This document shows, piece by piece, positions 1 through 10,628 of a DNA stretch of 62,513 bases. The DNA comes from Oculatella sp. LEGE 06141 (GTDB lineage: Bacteria > Cyanobacteriota > Cyanobacteriia > Elainellales > Elainellaceae), in assembly GCF_015207605.1 (NCBI RefSeq), contig NZ_JADEWO010000040.1:1-62513 (forward strand). Reading direction: 5' to 3'. The position numbers were made by a program, and so were the translations under genes. How positions within the stretch are numbered: the first letter of the stretch is position 1; every line of letters starts with the position of its first letter. The notes under the pieces are model-generated. The model was not told the DNA's origin. It made no database searches and worked only from the letters and a program-made list of their open reading frames with translations.

Positions 1-720
1 CCCCTGCCCCCAGAGCCGCCACGGAAAGCAGCACCGAGCGATCGCCCAGTCGAAGCGAGTCCAGCCGCTCAGTTGGTCGATTTGGGGCAAACATGGCAGG
101 AGATCTTGAGCCTGGTTCAGCCATACTCGACTCAGATTATGCTGCGGCAACAATGCAACTTATTGTCTTTTAGCGGCAAAGAGGCGCGAATTGGCACCAG
201 GTCGCAGCCGTTGTTCAAAATGGCTAAAGACAGACTGCCAAACGTTGAAGCGGCATTTGCAGCCTATTTCAACCATCCGGTCAAAGTCAGTTTGGAGGTG
301 ATCGCAGCGGAGAGTATGCCAACGACGGTTAGTGAGTCGCCCTCTGCCTATCCGTCTACGAATGCAGCACCTGCTGCTCCATCTGCCTCTCCCTCTCCGC
401 CGTTCCAGACTCCACACAACGGCAGTTCCAATGCGTCGCCGATGCCGATTGCGTCTGCACCGCGTCCTACCCCTGGCCCTGCCAGAGAGAGCATGCAACC
501 GACAGTATCCACTGACGTGGAGCGATCGCCCGCCATACCAATGGGATGGCAAGACGAAGATGAAGTGGTACGAGCTGCCAAAAGTCTGGCACAGATGTTT
601 AACGGCCAAATCGTCAGCATGGAAGACCCGGTAGTAATTGATCCAAATGCAGCAGAGTTTGTTGCCGATCCGAGTGAAGCGGAAGCGGGTGAAGACAGCG
701 CCGATGATGTGCCGTTTTAA
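1..720 (+). CDS. dnaX: DNA polymerase III gamma/tau subunit, C-terminal part (5' truncated by window edge)
   Basis: The reading frame is open from base 1 to the stop at 718-720, so only the last 239 residues are present; the AAA+ clamp-loader ATPase core lies outside the window. The visible part starts with a Pro/Ala-rich linker. A folded segment follows at about residues 30-95 (WQEILSLVQP, then LLSFSGKEARIG, then FKMAKDRLPNVEAAF) that matches the tail domain of cyanobacterial DnaX as I remember it. A second low-complexity Pro/Ser/Ala linker and an acidic C-terminus end the protein. In the holoenzyme this subunit loads the sliding clamp and tethers the polymerase. proA begins 79 bases downstream on the same strand. 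The TTG at 73 is an internal codon, not the start. The assignment rests on the tail alone. Confidence 0.72.
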   Translation, partial: PLPPEPPRKAAPSDRPVEASPAAQLVDLGQTWQEILSLVQPYSTQIMLRQQCNLLSFSGKEARIGTRSQPLFKMAKDRLPNVEAAFAAYFNHPVKVSLEVIAAESMPTTVSESPSAYPSTNAAPAAPSASPSPPFQTPHNGSSNASPMPIASAPRPTPGPARESMQPTVSTDVERSPAIPMGWQDEDEVVRAAKSLAQMFNGQIVSMEDPVVIDPNAAEFVADPSEAEAGEDSADDVPF

Positions 721-799
721 CGGCATCCCCGCAACCGTTTAGGATAGAGTTATCGTTCTTTAACCAACTGCGCTTCCAGGTTGGCATTGCAGATCTACT

Positions 800-2107
800 A
801 TGACAGCTTCCCAAATTGCTTCTTCCTCCCTAACCACACTGGCGCAACAGACTCGCGGAGCCGCCCGAGCGCTAGCCGTTCTTTCAACTGAGGCTCGTAA
901 CCAGGCGATCGAGGCGATCGCCCAGGCGCTTGAAGCCGCAGCACCGCAGATTTTGGCCGCCAACGAGGCAGATTGCGAAACCGCGCTAGCAGAGGGACTG
1001 GCCAGGCCGTTATATGGGCGGTTAAAGCTAGATGAGGCGAAGTTAAAGGGAGCGATCGCAGGCGTTCGAGACGTGGGTAAGCTGCCTGACCCAGTGGGCG
1101 CAACCCAGATTCACCGCGAGTTGGATGCAGGGCTGGTGTTGCAGCGAGTCACCTGTCCGGTGGGTGTATTGGGCGTTATTTTTGAATCTCGACCGGATGC
1201 GCTGGTTCAAATTGCTACCCTGGCGATCAAGTCGGGAAACGGTGTCATCCTCAAAGGCGGCAAAGAAGCGATCCGCTCCTGCGAGGCGTTAACTCAGGCC
1301 ATCCATGCTGGTTTGTCCCGCGCTGGAGTTGACCCAGCCGTGGTGCAGTTGTTGACCACCCGCGAAGAGACACGGGAACTGCTGCGGTTAGACCAGTATG
1401 TTGATTTAATTATCCCCAGAGGCTCCAATTCCTTTGTCCGGTTTGTGCAAGACAATACCCGAATTCCAGTGTTGGGACATGCCGACGGCATTTGTCATCT
1501 GTATATTGACCAGGCGGCTGATTTAGACCAGGCAATAGCGATCGCCACTGATGCCAAGGTTGGCTATCCTTCGGCGTGTAACAGCATTGAGACGCTGCTG
1601 GTGCATCAAACCATTGCAGCCACTGTGTTACCAGCCTTGGCCGTTGCGCTGCACGCCCACGCCGTTGAACTGCGGGGCGATCGTCGTACCTGCGAACTCA
1701 TTGATATTGCTACGGCCACCGAGGCCGACTGGTCAACGGAATACAGCGACTTGATTCTGTCTATTAAAACGGTGGATTCGCTGGAAGAGGCGATCGCCCA
1801 CATCAATACCTACGGGTCTCGTCACACCGAGGCGATCGTTACCCAAAATCAGCAAACGGCTGAAACGTTTATCAATCAGGTGGATGCGGCTGGCGTATTT
1901 CACAACTGCTCGACCCGCTTTGCAGACGGCTTCCGCTATGGCTTTGGGGCAGAAGTCGGCATCAGTACCCAAAAAATGCCGCCGCGTGGGCCGGTTGGGT
2001 TAGAAGGGCTAGTCACCTACAAGTATCGTGTTGTGGGCAACGGTCACGTTGTGTCTACTTACTCTGGAACCAATGCAAAACCCTTCACCCACCGAGATTT
2101 AGCTTAG
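800..2107 (+). CDS. proA: Gamma-glutamyl phosphate reductase (glutamate-5-semialdehyde dehydrogenase)
   Basis: This is the second enzyme of proline synthesis: it reduces gamma-glutamyl phosphate to glutamate-5-semialdehyde with NADPH in the cytoplasm. The protein has 435 residues, a little longer than the usual 415-430. The family signature around the catalytic cysteine is visible near residue 260 ([15 protein letters not shown]). The nucleotide-binding part carries [14 protein letters not shown] and [14 protein letters not shown], and the C-terminal part has [13 protein letters not shown]. The ATG at 800 is the first in frame; no strong ribosome binding site precedes it. No proB is in the window. 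folB follows 34 bases downstream, so co-transcription is possible. Confidence 0.96.
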   Translation: MTASQIASSSLTTLAQQTRGAARALAVLSTEARNQAIEAIAQALEAAAPQILAANEADCETALAEGLARPLYGRLKLDEAKLKGAIAGVRDVGKLPDPVGATQIHRELDAGLVLQRVTCPVGVLGVIFESRPDALVQIATLAIKSGNGVILKGGKEAIRSCEALTQAIHAGLSRAGVDPAVVQLLTTREETRELLRLDQYVDLIIPRGSNSFVRFVQDNTRIPVLGHADGICHLYIDQAADLDQAIAIATDAKVGYPSACNSIETLLVHQTIAATVLPALAVALHAHAVELRGDRRTCELIDIATATEADWSTEYSDLILSIKTVDSLEEAIAHINTYGSRHTEAIVTQNQQTAETFINQVDAAGVFHNCSTRFADGFRYGFGAEVGISTQKMPPRGPVGLEGLVTYKYRVVGNGHVVSTYSGTNAKPFTHRDLA

Positions 2108-2141
2108 CGATCGGCACGTTCCTCCTCACTGGTCTCTTGAT

Positions 2142-2510
2142 ATGGACTGTATTCAAATCAATGGAATTCGTGCCTACGGCTACACCGGGGCATTGCCAGA
2201 AGAGCAGGTGTTAGGGCAATGGTTTGAGGTCGATTTGACGCTCTGGCTGGATCTGTCGGCGGCGATCGCTAGCGATCGCCTGGCAGATACCCACGACTAT
2301 CGGGCTGATGTCAAAGCGATTCAGAACCTGTTAAAAACTCGTAAATTTAACCTGATTGAAGCCGCCGCAGGGGCGATTGCAGACACCGTGCTGTCATCAT
2401 CTAACGTGGAGCAGGTACAGGTACGGCTCACTAAAGTTGCCGCTCCCATTCCGGAGTTTGATGGCAAGATTGCGGTTGAAATTACACGGGCAACCCCGCG
2501 CGAGGGTTAA
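2142..2510 (+). CDS. folB: Dihydroneopterin aldolase
   Basis: This 122-residue protein matches FolB, which cleaves 7,8-dihydroneopterin to 6-hydroxymethyl-dihydropterin and glycolaldehyde in folate synthesis. Visible family features are the N-terminal strand [16 protein letters not shown], the glutamates in [19 protein letters not shown], a central [12 protein letters not shown], and [12 protein letters not shown]. The C-terminal strand has [21 protein letters not shown], where the Lys of LTK is the expected catalytic lysine. The length is typical. The 3' end overlaps the 3' end of the convergent dnaJ gene by 29 bases, so the two transcripts are antisense at their ends. Confidence 0.93.
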   Translation: MDCIQINGIRAYGYTGALPEEQVLGQWFEVDLTLWLDLSAAIASDRLADTHDYRADVKAIQNLLKTRKFNLIEAAAGAIADTVLSSSNVEQVQVRLTKVAAPIPEFDGKIAVEITRATPREG

Positions 2511-3447
2511 ACGTTTCTACTTGCCGCAACTTCTCGTAGATGTCGCGCTCTTGGGGAGTGATATCTCTGGGAATCACCACTTGAATTTCGACAATTTGAT
2601 CGCCTCTGCGGCCATCGAGCGGATAGCCTTTGCTGCCCAGCCGCAGCTTCTGCCCCGAGCGAACGCCAGCCGGAATCATCATCTTCACCAGGCCATCCAG
2701 AGTCGGGACTTCGATCGCCCCACCTAGCACCGCTTCACTGGGCGTTAACGGCACCTGGCAATACACATCCGACCCTTCCACGCGAAAGAAAGGATGGGGA
2801 GACACATCGATTTTGAGGTAGAGGTCACCTCCAGACACTCCCTGCCCCCGCAGACGAATTTTTTGGCCGTTTACCATACCGGGAGGCATGTTCACTTCCA
2901 GCGATCGCCCATCTTCCAGACGAATCCGCTCTCGTCCACCCTGATAGGCTTTCTCTAGCGGCACCGTTAAGCGGGCTTCGGCATTGCGAGGCCCCGGACG
3001 CGAGACGGTATAGGCGGTTCGGGTTGTGCCAGGCCGGTACGGATCGCGTGCCGATCGCCGTTCAGCCGTTTCTCCGTCTTCATCCCGGTTGAGCAACTGA
3101 TCTACAAAACTGTTGAAGTCTGGAAACTGACTAAAATCAACATCAGTATTAGCAGTGCGGCTGCCGGCTCGTCCACCCCACGTCTTAGCGCGAGGGGTCG
3201 CAGAGGACTGAAAACCTCTCTGCTTCCAGAAGCGGCTGAACTGGTCGTATTGCGCTCGCTTACCTGGGTCAGAGAGAACCTCATACGCCTCACCCACATC
3301 CTTAAACTTTTCCTCTGCCGCCTTATCGCCCGGATTCATATCCGGGTGATACTGCCGCGCTAGCTTTCGGTAAACTCGCTTGATCTCTTCAACGGTAGCG
3401 TCTCTGGGAACTCCCAGAATATCGTAATAGTTCCGAAAGTTTTGCAT
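2482..3447 (-). CDS. dnaJ: DnaJ co-chaperone without zinc finger (type II, partner of the adjacent DnaK)
   Basis: The 321-residue protein has an N-terminal J domain (residues 4-70) with the HPD motif at residues 34-36, which stimulates Hsp70 ATPase activity. A Gly/Arg/Ser-rich linker follows, then two beta-rich substrate-binding domains (about 150-310; [32 protein letters not shown]). There is no CxxCxGxG zinc-finger repeat, so it is a CbpA-like type II J protein. It lies 193 bases downstream of dnaK on the same strand. This order matches the dnaK3-dnaJ pair (sll1932-sll1933) that I recall from Synechocystis, which suggests dedicated pairing. Its end overlaps folB by 29 bases. Confidence 0.93.
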   Translation of the reverse strand: MQNFRNYYDILGVPRDATVEEIKRVYRKLARQYHPDMNPGDKAAEEKFKDVGEAYEVLSDPGKRAQYDQFSRFWKQRGFQSSATPRAKTWGGRAGSRTANTDVDFSQFPDFNSFVDQLLNRDEDGETAERRSARDPYRPGTTRTAYTVSRPGPRNAEARLTVPLEKAYQGGRERIRLEDGRSLEVNMPPGMVNGQKIRLRGQGVSGGDLYLKIDVSPHPFFRVEGSDVYCQVPLTPSEAVLGGAIEVPTLDGLVKMMIPAGVRSGQKLRLGSKGYPLDGRRGDQIVEIQVVIPRDITPQERDIYEKLRQVETFNPRAGLPV

Positions 3448-3640
3448 GGGTTAGAAGCGATGGGCAACAGGCAACAGAAGTGGAATTATAAACAGCTACA
3501 GTAATTTGGCGCGTCGGTCAGGGAAATTGCGAGGTGATCTCGGAGTCTCTCAAGTTTTAGCAGGTTTTGAGACAGGATCGATTGAACGACTCGTTCAACT
3601 GGTCACCGACTGGCAATCCGTTCGCCGGACGATGACCTAA

Positions 3641-5890
3641 CTACCAATCATCATCGTCGTCCCAGTCATCGTCGTTAGCATTCCCATAACGAGTTGAGCC
3701 ACCATCATATGGCGGACGACGATTGGGTGGCGAGGAACGGTTGTCGCGATAGGGGTCGCGATCGCCGTAGGGATCGTTGCGCGGTGGATTACTGCGGGCA
3801 GGATTGTTACGCGGTAAATCGCCCCGGGGTTCATCTGCCGGATAACGGTTCTTAGGATAAGACTCATAAGTATCACGGTTGTCGCGATCGTAGGAGTCAC
3901 GGGCGTAGGGGTCGCGGTTTGCATAGGGGTCACGAGCGTACGGGTCGCGGTTTGCATAGGGGTCGCGATCGCGGTCGAAAAAGTCGTCGTCGTAGTCATC
4001 CGAGAACAGTTCACCAATGCCCGATACCGTGCGACGAATCGACCCAAAGAAGTCAGTCTCGTCTTCTTCGTCTTTAGTAAACTCGTACACTTCACGGTTC
4101 AGGTCGTACAACGCATCCTGCAAATTGGCCTGCGTCATGTCAATGCCGCGATCGTCATTTCGCTTCAGAGTATCGCGCAACTCTTGCACCAAATTTTCGA
4201 TGCGGCGGCGGTGGCCGCTGGCAAACTGCATGCCAAAGTCAAGCGCTACCTCGCGCAGTTGCCGTTCGGCTTGAAAGGTCAACGCTTCCGCTTTGGTTCG
4301 TTTCTCGACTTTAGAACGGCGTTCCCGGTCTGAGTCGGCATAGCGTTCGGCTTCCTGAATCATGCGGTTCACTTCTGACTCGCTCAGCGTCGAAGCGCCC
4401 TGAATCGTCAACCCCTGCTCTCGACCAGTAGTGCGATCGACAGCGGTGACCTGCAAAATGCCGTTGGCATCAATGTCAAACGACACCTGAATCTGGGGAA
4501 CGCCCCGTGGTGCAGGCGGAATTCCCATCAGCTTAAAGCGACCCAGGGATTTGTTGTCGGCTCCCATTTCCCGCTCTCCCTGAAGAACGTGAACTTCAAC
4601 CAGTGTTTGATTATTTTCCGACGTTGAGAACACGTCCGATCGCCGCACCGGGATGGTGGTGTTGCGCGGAATCAGCTTCTTCATCACGCCGCCAATGGTT
4701 TCTAGCCCCAGCGATAGAGGTGTGACATCTAATAGTAAGATGTCCCGCACTTCCGAGGTTAAAATTCCCGCTTGAATCGCCGCACCAACCGCCACCACTT
4801 CATCCGGGTTGACGTTTTCGTTTGGCTCTTTGTCAATCAGCGATCGCACCAACTCTTTAACAATGGGAATCCGGGTCGAACCGCCCACCAGCACAATCTC
4901 GTCAATCTGCACGGGGCTGAGTCCGGCATCGTTCAGCGCTTGCTTGACGGGTAGCCGCAATCGACTGATCAAATCGCCGCACAGTCCTTCAAATTGCGAT
5001 CGGGTCAGCCGAGTTTCAATATGCTTGGGGCCATCTGCCGTAGCCGCAATAAACGGCAGGTTGATGTCGGTCACCGTTACGCCCGATAGCTCAATTTTGG
5101 CTTTTTCCGCCGCTTCCATCAGCCGTTGTAACGCCTGGCGATCGTTGCGTAACTCAACCCCTTCTTGCTCTAAAAACTGCTCGGCCAGCCAGTCAACAAT
5201 CTTCTTATCAAAGTCGTTTCCGCCCAACTGGGTATCGCCGCTCGTCGCTTTCACCTCAAACACGCCATCGCCAACGTCCAGGATCGAGACATCAAACGTG
5301 CCGCCACCCAGGTCAAACACCAGAATGGTTTGGCTTTCCTGGCGATCGAGACCATAGGCCAGCGCCGCCGCTGTGGGTTCGTTCAAAATTCGCATCACGT
5401 CAAGACCAGCCACTCGCCCCGCATCTCGGGTGGCCTGCCGTTGCGAGTCGTTGAAATAGGCTGGTACGGTAATGACAGCACCCGTGACGGGTTGCCCCAG
5501 ATATCGTTCTGCTTCATCAGCCAGCTTCCGCAACACCATTGCGGCAATTTCTTCGGGCGCAAAGTCTTTTTGCTGGCGAGGACACTTAATTTTGACATTC
5601 CCCATTTCGTCTCGACGCACGGTGTAGGGAACCCGCTTCGAGTCTGGACTTAGCTCGGCATACTTGCGCCCGATAAAGCGTTTGACGGCATAAAACGTAT
5701 TTTGGGGGTTCAGCACCGATTGGCGACGCGCCATCTGCCCCACCAGGCGTTCGCCCTCTCGCGTAAATGCAACCACAGAGGGCGTAGTCCGCATCCCTTC
5801 TGCATTAGCAATGACAACGGGTTTGCCGCCTTCCATAACGGCTACCACTGAGTTGGTTGTGCCCAAGTCAATGCCGACTACTTTACCCAT
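3641..5890 (-). CDS. dnaK: Hsp70 chaperone DnaK, DnaK3-like with long repetitive C-terminal tail
   Basis: The 749-residue Hsp70 has all standard parts. The nucleotide-binding domain occupies residues 1-385 ([50 protein letters not shown]). The substrate-binding domain and helical lid extend to about 625. An unusual tail of some 110 residues follows, rich in Arg, Asp, Tyr, Asn and Pro, with tandem [11 protein letters not shown] units and an acidic end ([10 protein letters not shown]). Ordinary DnaK has about 640 residues; a long tail and a neighbouring dnaJ are features of cyanobacterial DnaK3, reported as thylakoid-associated. No CIRCE element was seen upstream. The DNA encoding the tail is itself repetitive. 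Confidence 0.95.
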   Translation of the reverse strand: MGKVVGIDLGTTNSVVAVMEGGKPVVIANAEGMRTTPSVVAFTREGERLVGQMARRQSVLNPQNTFYAVKRFIGRKYAELSPDSKRVPYTVRRDEMGNVKIKCPRQQKDFAPEEIAAMVLRKLADEAERYLGQPVTGAVITVPAYFNDSQRQATRDAGRVAGLDVMRILNEPTAAALAYGLDRQESQTILVFDLGGGTFDVSILDVGDGVFEVKATSGDTQLGGNDFDKKIVDWLAEQFLEQEGVELRNDRQALQRLMEAAEKAKIELSGVTVTDINLPFIAATADGPKHIETRLTRSQFEGLCGDLISRLRLPVKQALNDAGLSPVQIDEIVLVGGSTRIPIVKELVRSLIDKEPNENVNPDEVVAVGAAIQAGILTSEVRDILLLDVTPLSLGLETIGGVMKKLIPRNTTIPVRRSDVFSTSENNQTLVEVHVLQGEREMGADNKSLGRFKLMGIPPAPRGVPQIQVSFDIDANGILQVTAVDRTTGREQGLTIQGASTLSESEVNRMIQEAERYADSDRERRSKVEKRTKAEALTFQAERQLREVALDFGMQFASGHRRRIENLVQELRDTLKRNDDRGIDMTQANLQDALYDLNREVYEFTKDEEDETDFFGSIRRTVSGIGELFSDDYDDDFFDRDRDPYANRDPYARDPYANRDPYARDSYDRDNRDTYESYPKNRYPADEPRGDLPRNNPARSNPPRNDPYGDRDPYRDNRSSPPNRRPPYDGGSTRYGNANDDDWDDDDDW
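3905..3975 (-). repeat. 33-bp tandem repeat inside dnaK ([11 protein letters not shown] units)
   Basis: Two nearly identical 33-bp units encode [11 protein letters not shown] twice, followed by a decayed third unit ([10 protein letters not shown]). The repeat GGGTCGCGGTTTGCATAG occurs at about 3910 and again at about 3943. It lies in frame in the disordered DnaK tail. Confidence 0.75.
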
Positions 5891-6234
5891 GCGCCGCGAT
5901 GCTCCTCGCCTAATCTGATCGAGCGTTGCAAATGTTCACTGAACTTATTCTATCTTGCACCTGATGGTGCGCCTTGTGTGGATTTCCGTCAATCCTGGAC
6001 AGCCGTCTACATTTGGTTCGGTTGCAGTGCAGACCACCCTACACTGTGCCGTTGTAACGGCTAGCTACACCAATATAATCCGCGCCAGCGGACTATGCAG
6101 AACTGGAGACAGTATACGCTGTCGCCTTGGCTTTACGTTGCAAATGCCCCAACACCCGGTGAAGAATGGGGAGGCTAGGAGCCGCGATCGCCCTATACTT
6201 TCAGTGAACATCATCCATCAACATTTGAACAAAA
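5891..6234. other. Divergent intergenic region between dnaK and a sulfotransferase gene
   Basis: This 344-base stretch must hold the promoters of two divergent genes. The only structure seen is a short perfect hairpin at 6048-6061 (GCCGTT/AACGGC). No CIRCE inverted repeat, RNA gene or convincing small open frame was recognised. Confidence 0.5.
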
Positions 6235-7158
6235 ATGGTATCTGGCAAGCCAATATTAGTTACAGGCTCCCATCGCTCGGGGTCAACCTGGATTGGCAAG
6301 ATGTTAACGGCATCTCCTGAACTAGTTTACGTGGATGAACCATTCAATCTTTATCATCACTTGCTGTTTCAACCCACTATATTCGACCACTGGTTTACTT
6401 ACGTCTTGCCTGAAAACGAACAGCGCTATTTTAAGTATCTTCAAACAGCGATCGAGGCAAAATTTAACCTGGTTCTGGATGCCAACACGATCAAAACCGG
6501 GCGCGATCGCCAGCGGTTGCTTCAAACCTATCTTCAGTCTCTCAAAAAGCGATGGACTGGAGCCAGACCATTAGTCAAAGATCCGATCGCGCTGTTTTCA
6601 GCCGAGTGGTTGGCAAACACCTTTAATATGGATGTTGTTTTAACCATCCGTCATCCTGCGGCATTTGCTTACAGCCTAAAACGAGCCAATTGGACACATG
6701 ATTTCTCCCACTTTCTGGCACAGCCGCTATTGATGCGAGATTACCTGCACCCGTTTGCAGCGCAGATCAGCGAGTATGCAGCGAGCGAAAAAGACATTAT
6801 CGACCAGGCAGCGCTGTTATGGAAACTGATTCACTACAGGGTTTCTATGTATCAGGTTCACCATTCTAACTGGATCTTTGTGCGCCACGAAGATCTCTCC
6901 CGTGACCCGATCGCGCAGTTTGCCAAACTGTTTCAGCAGCTCAATATTGCTTTTTCGCTGGATATTCAAGCCACAATTGCAGACTATAGCCGTCCGGATG
7001 AGGCGATCGCCGCCAATCCGCAGCTTGGCTTTTCCAAACGAGACAGTCGGGCAATCATTACATCCTGGAAGTCGGGGTTAAGCCCGTCCGAAATCGAGCG
7101 AATTCGACATCAGGTTGGCGATGTCGCCTCTTCCTTTTATTCTGAACAAGACTGGTAA
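6235..7158 (+). CDS. Sulfotransferase family protein
   Basis: The 307-residue protein starts with the PAPS-binding loop of sulfotransferases (PILVTGSHRSGSTWIGKML, residues 6-24), placed at the N-terminus as in the family. A second region (VVLTIRHPAAFAYSLKRANW, near 137-156) fits the 3'-phosphate-binding Arg/Ser element. WIFVRHEDLSRDP and a C-terminal WKSGLSPSEIERI are also typical. It should move sulfate from PAPS to an unknown acceptor such as a glycan, lipid or small metabolite; the acceptor cannot be read from sequence. It lies 20 bases upstream of a small conserved gene on the same strand. No secretion signal is seen. Confidence 0.82.
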   Translation: MVSGKPILVTGSHRSGSTWIGKMLTASPELVYVDEPFNLYHHLLFQPTIFDHWFTYVLPENEQRYFKYLQTAIEAKFNLVLDANTIKTGRDRQRLLQTYLQSLKKRWTGARPLVKDPIALFSAEWLANTFNMDVVLTIRHPAAFAYSLKRANWTHDFSHFLAQPLLMRDYLHPFAAQISEYAASEKDIIDQAALLWKLIHYRVSMYQVHHSNWIFVRHEDLSRDPIAQFAKLFQQLNIAFSLDIQATIADYSRPDEAIAANPQLGFSKRDSRAIITSWKSGLSPSEIERIRHQVGDVASSFYSEQDW

Positions 7159-7178
7159 CATTGGCGTGAACTGAGGTA

Positions 7179-7484
7179 ATGGTTGTGGCGGCTTCCCTGG
7201 GTTATCGACTGGAGCAATACACACTCAAGCGCCCCCATGAAGTGTTAATGGTTACGGTTGACCTTGGGGCAGACATCGATCAAATTGTCATCTTTAAAGG
7301 GTTTTCCAGTTCTCTGGTCAATCCCACCGCATTTGACCCAGATATACCTGTGCTGCCAGATAACGCTACGATTACGGCGATCGATCGCCTCGAAAGTCCC
7401 TACCATCCCCAGCATCCTCGCTACATTCAGCAGGGGTTAACGTGGGCAGAAATGCAGGAATTGTTGGCAGAGGTGGGGCTGTAG
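7179..7484 (+). CDS. Conserved cyanobacterial protein of unknown function
   Basis: This 101-residue protein starts at ATG 7179, only 20 bases after the sulfotransferase stop, so the two are probably co-transcribed. It has an alternating beta-strand pattern (YRLEQYTLKRPHEVLMVTVDLG, IDQIVIFKGFSSSL), a Pro-rich middle, and a C-terminal helix (YIQQGLTWAEMQELLAEV). There are no cysteines, signal peptide or membrane segments. It resembles short proteins shared by cyanobacteria and plastids (a DUF family), but I cannot name a function. Confidence 0.7.
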   Translation: MVVAASLGYRLEQYTLKRPHEVLMVTVDLGADIDQIVIFKGFSSSLVNPTAFDPDIPVLPDNATITAIDRLESPYHPQHPRYIQQGLTWAEMQELLAEVGL

Positions 7485-7669
7485 AGGTAGGACGCTAGCG
7501 GTGGAGCGGTGGGGCGATCGCCTACTACTGACATAGAAGAGTGTACCGACACATCCCTGATGGCCTTAGCAAGTACAGTTTCTCGTCCGTCACAGAAGAT
7601 AGTGGATCTTGAATAGGGAGATGCTATGCTCTCACGTGTGTGAGTGTGAGATATGGAGTGTTCGCTTGA

Positions 7670-9151
7670 ATGGTACTCTCTTCCCCTGTTTCTAACCAAT
7701 TTCCACAACCCAATCGTCCCGATGCGTCTTTTCTGCAAAATCTGCCCGCTGGGTTAAAGCACGATCTGTGTCAAGTGCTGTCACTGCCAACGACCAGTAT
7801 TTTCGGTACGGACGGCATCCGTGGTAAAGTTGGCGACCTGCTAACAGCCCCCCTTGCGCTTCAGGTGGGGTATTGGTCAGGTCAAGTGCTGCAAGCGAAC
7901 GGCAGAGGGATAGGGCCTATTATCCTGGGTCAAGACTCGCGTAACTCCAGCGACATGCTGGCTCAAGCCCTGGCAACCGGACTAACGGCGGCTGGCCTGG
8001 AAGTGTGGCATCTGGGACTGTGCCCAACCCCTGCCGTGGCCTACCTTACGGCCCACTCTGCTGCCGCTGGGGGAGTGATGATATCGGCAAGCCACAACCC
8101 ACCCGAAGATAACGGCATTAAATTTTTTGGCGCAGATGGCACGAAGTTGTCTCCCGCCATGCAAGCCCAAATTGAAGCAGCCCTGCGGGGCGATCGCCCC
8201 ATTAGCCTCACCGCAGCGATCGCCAACCCAGGTCATTATCATCACCGCCCGGAACTGTTAGAGCGGTATACCCAGTCGCTACAGCAATCTCTGTCGCAGC
8301 ATGGCTCGCTGACCGGGATGAAGATCGTGCTGGATCTGGCATGGGGTGCTGCTGCTCAGTTGGCACCCTGTGTATTTACTGCCCTGGGAGCCGAGGTCAT
8401 CTGCTTGCACGATCAGCCCGATGGCGATCGCATCAATGTGAACTGTGGCTCAACCCATCTGGCCTCGCTCCAGGCCGCCGTTGCCAAACACCAGGCCGAT
8501 TTGGGCTTTGCTTTCGATGGCGATGCCGATCGCGTCATGGCTGTCGATCCTCAGGGACGAGCCGTGAATGGGGATTATATTCTGTATCTCTGGGGGCAGG
8601 TGCTGCGTCAGGCCAATCTGCTGCCTCAAACCACCATTGTTTCCACCGTCATGGCGAATCTGAGCTTTGAGCGAGCCTGGCAAAAGCAAGGCGGAGTCTT
8701 GATTCGCACCGCTGTTGGCGATCAATATGTTCATGCCGAAATGCATCGCCTTGGAGCCATGTTAGGAGGTGAGCAGTCGGGGCATATTTTGAACTTCCAC
8801 TATGGAGTGTCAGGTGATGGCTTGCTTACTGCGTTACACATGGCAGCAATGGTGCGGCAGTCGGGCACTTCACTAGCCGAGTTGGTAGACCAAAGCTTCA
8901 GCCCTTATCCTCAACTGCTGCGGAATGTGCGGGTAGACGATCGCGATCGCCGCCTCAACTGGCACACCAATGACATACTGCGGCAGGCGATCGCCCAAGC
9001 GGAGACAGCAATGGGGGATCAAGGCCGGATTTTGGTTCGGGCATCGGGAACAGAACCCGTGATTCGAGTCATGGTTGAAGCCGCAACGGCTGAGCTAGTG
9101 CAGTATTGGACCGATCGTCTCGCTCAGGTGGTGCAGCAGCAGTTTGCGTAG
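7670..9151 (+). CDS. glmM: Phosphoglucosamine mutase
   Basis: GlmM converts glucosamine-6-phosphate to glucosamine-1-phosphate, feeding UDP-GlcNAc for peptidoglycan. The 493-residue protein shows all four phosphohexomutase signatures. These are [10 protein letters not shown] near residue 46, the phosphoserine loop [16 protein letters not shown] near 140, the metal-binding [13 protein letters not shown] near 285, the sugar-binding GGEQSGHI near 367, and the phosphate-binding [13 protein letters not shown] near 460. It carries an N-terminal extension of about 40 residues relative to E. coli GlmM. glmU, the next enzyme of the pathway, lies 2.7 kb downstream. The gene ends 11 bases from a convergent gene. 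Confidence 0.95.
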   Translation: MVLSSPVSNQFPQPNRPDASFLQNLPAGLKHDLCQVLSLPTTSIFGTDGIRGKVGDLLTAPLALQVGYWSGQVLQANGRGIGPIILGQDSRNSSDMLAQALATGLTAAGLEVWHLGLCPTPAVAYLTAHSAAAGGVMISASHNPPEDNGIKFFGADGTKLSPAMQAQIEAALRGDRPISLTAAIANPGHYHHRPELLERYTQSLQQSLSQHGSLTGMKIVLDLAWGAAAQLAPCVFTALGAEVICLHDQPDGDRINVNCGSTHLASLQAAVAKHQADLGFAFDGDADRVMAVDPQGRAVNGDYILYLWGQVLRQANLLPQTTIVSTVMANLSFERAWQKQGGVLIRTAVGDQYVHAEMHRLGAMLGGEQSGHILNFHYGVSGDGLLTALHMAAMVRQSGTSLAELVDQSFSPYPQLLRNVRVDDRDRRLNWHTNDILRQAIAQAETAMGDQGRILVRASGTEPVIRVMVEAATAELVQYWTDRLAQVVQQQFA

Positions 9152-9162
9152 GGTCTGCCAAC

Positions 9163-10206
9163 TTAGGATGATAGGATCGCATCCAACAATGGCGCGGCAC
9201 CCATGCGAATCACATCGGTACAGGGCAACCCCGTTTCAGCCTGCACTTGTTCGATGGCACGCTGCGCTGCGGCGGCGCTGAGATGAAAGGTATTGAGGGC
9301 GATCGCCACTACCTTAGCGGGGGCAAATGCTCCCCCTGCTGCGGCCACCGTTTCATACACCTGAATCACAGCAGGCAATGGGGGAATGGGCACCTCCGGA
9401 AAGTGCTGAATCTGCGTCTGGCCAGCCCGATGAACCAATACAAGTTGCGTTGGCTGAGTGCCTCGCAGCAGCGGCAACGTTGCCGTAGAGGCTGGATTCA
9501 TCAGCGATCCCTGCCCTTCTACATACAGCACATCATGGTTATCTCCCCAGCGCATCACCGCCTGTTCAACGGCTCCTGCCGCAAAGTCAATCCGAACGGC
9601 ATCTAAAGCCACCCCGTCATGCCCTAACATCAGTCCTGTCTGCCCCGTGGCGATGAAGCGCGATCGCAAGCCTCGTTGTTGTGTGGCTTTGTTCAGTTCC
9701 AAGCTGGCCGACATTTTGCCAACGCTCATATCGGTGCCAACGGTTAGCACTCGTCTGCATGAGAGCGATCGCGCCTTACCACTGCCAACAGTTAAGCCTG
9801 GGGGTTCTCGACGAACATCCCAAATCCATTGATCAGGACGCAGCAGTTGGTTGAGTTCGGGATCAGTTGCCATCGGAGTATGCAGGCCGTTTACCACCGA
9901 CAACCCAGCCGCGACTCCTTGTTTAACCTCTTGCCACCAATCATCTGGCAGGGCTCCGCCCGATGGAGCAATGCCGATCGCCAGCACGTTTGGCTGATAA
10001 ACCAATGCCTCCATCACCGATGACACAATGGGCACCGGGCGATCGATTCCGGTCAGTTCTGCCAGCGATCGTCCGGTACTCTCATAATCCACCACGGCCA
10101 CAACTGGGTTCTCGCCATAGCGTAACAGCGATAAGCCCGTTTTACCTTTTGAGGTTTGCAGCCCCTCATGGAGCAAAATAGCAATGCGGTCAGTAGCCAT
10201 CAGCAT
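9163..10206 (-). CDS. DUF1611 family P-loop protein (DgcN-like)
   Basis: The 347-residue protein has the two-part DUF1611 layout. An N-terminal Rossmann-like half (IAILLHEGL, VVAVVDYESTG, LAIGIAPSGG) is followed by a P-loop half with a Walker A-like segment (VLTVGTDMSVGKMSASLEL) and YVEGQGSLMNPAST. Members are annotated as DgcN-like or as acyl/amino-acid modifying enzymes, but the reaction here is not known. ATG codons at 10206 and 10200 are both possible starts. It converges on glmM with an 11-base gap and no visible terminator between them. Confidence 0.8.
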   Translation of the reverse strand: MLMATDRIAILLHEGLQTSKGKTGLSLLRYGENPVVAVVDYESTGRSLAELTGIDRPVPIVSSVMEALVYQPNVLAIGIAPSGGALPDDWWQEVKQGVAAGLSVVNGLHTPMATDPELNQLLRPDQWIWDVRREPPGLTVGSGKARSLSCRRVLTVGTDMSVGKMSASLELNKATQQRGLRSRFIATGQTGLMLGHDGVALDAVRIDFAAGAVEQAVMRWGDNHDVLYVEGQGSLMNPASTATLPLLRGTQPTQLVLVHRAGQTQIQHFPEVPIPPLPAVIQVYETVAAAGGAFAPAKVVAIALNTFHLSAAAAQRAIEQVQAETGLPCTDVIRMGAAPLLDAILSS

Positions 10207-10628
10207 AGGTGAGAAAACCTAAGTATTAACCCCAAAACGACGCGGCCTTTTCCAAACCAAGAGCAGGATGCGGGCTTTAGTCGTGTAGCCTCATCATAAA
10301 ATGAGCATCCACTTCCTCGATGCCATCGTATTAACAAACAGTTCGCTCAAGCACAGCTCAGCCATTATTCTGGTCGAGCGGGTAGATTTAGACCTGTTGG
10401 CAGATTGTATTTTTTTCAATGTGATTAAATCGGCTTAAATGAATTTCACGTACTTCATTCGCCAGGAACCGCATTGATCATCTCCAGATCTCCGTAAAAA
10501 ACCTGATTCCCTGCTCTGGTGAATTGCCCATACTGAGGGAACACCTGTGGATAAACCTACCGTTCAGTAGACAGCGTTGGTAAAAACTCATACATCAATT
10601 TGAGCCAGGCACCTCTACAGACATCAAA
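10207..10628. other. Divergent intergenic region upstream of the HD-GYP regulator
   Basis: These 422 bases separate divergent genes and are AT-rich around 10400-10450 (a T7 run near 10411). No RNA gene, operator or inverted repeat was recognised. A 45-codon frame at 10301-10438 lacks a ribosome binding site and recognisable homology. Confidence 0.45.

Noticed and set aside
160-726. Long minus-strand open frame opposite dnaX
   Set aside because: Arg/Cys-rich shadow of the Pro/Ala-rich DnaX linker; no family resemblance.
10301-10438. 45-codon frame starting MSIHFLDAIVLT in the intergenic region before the HD-GYP gene
   Set aside because: No ribosome binding site and no recognisable homology; kept out as unsupported.
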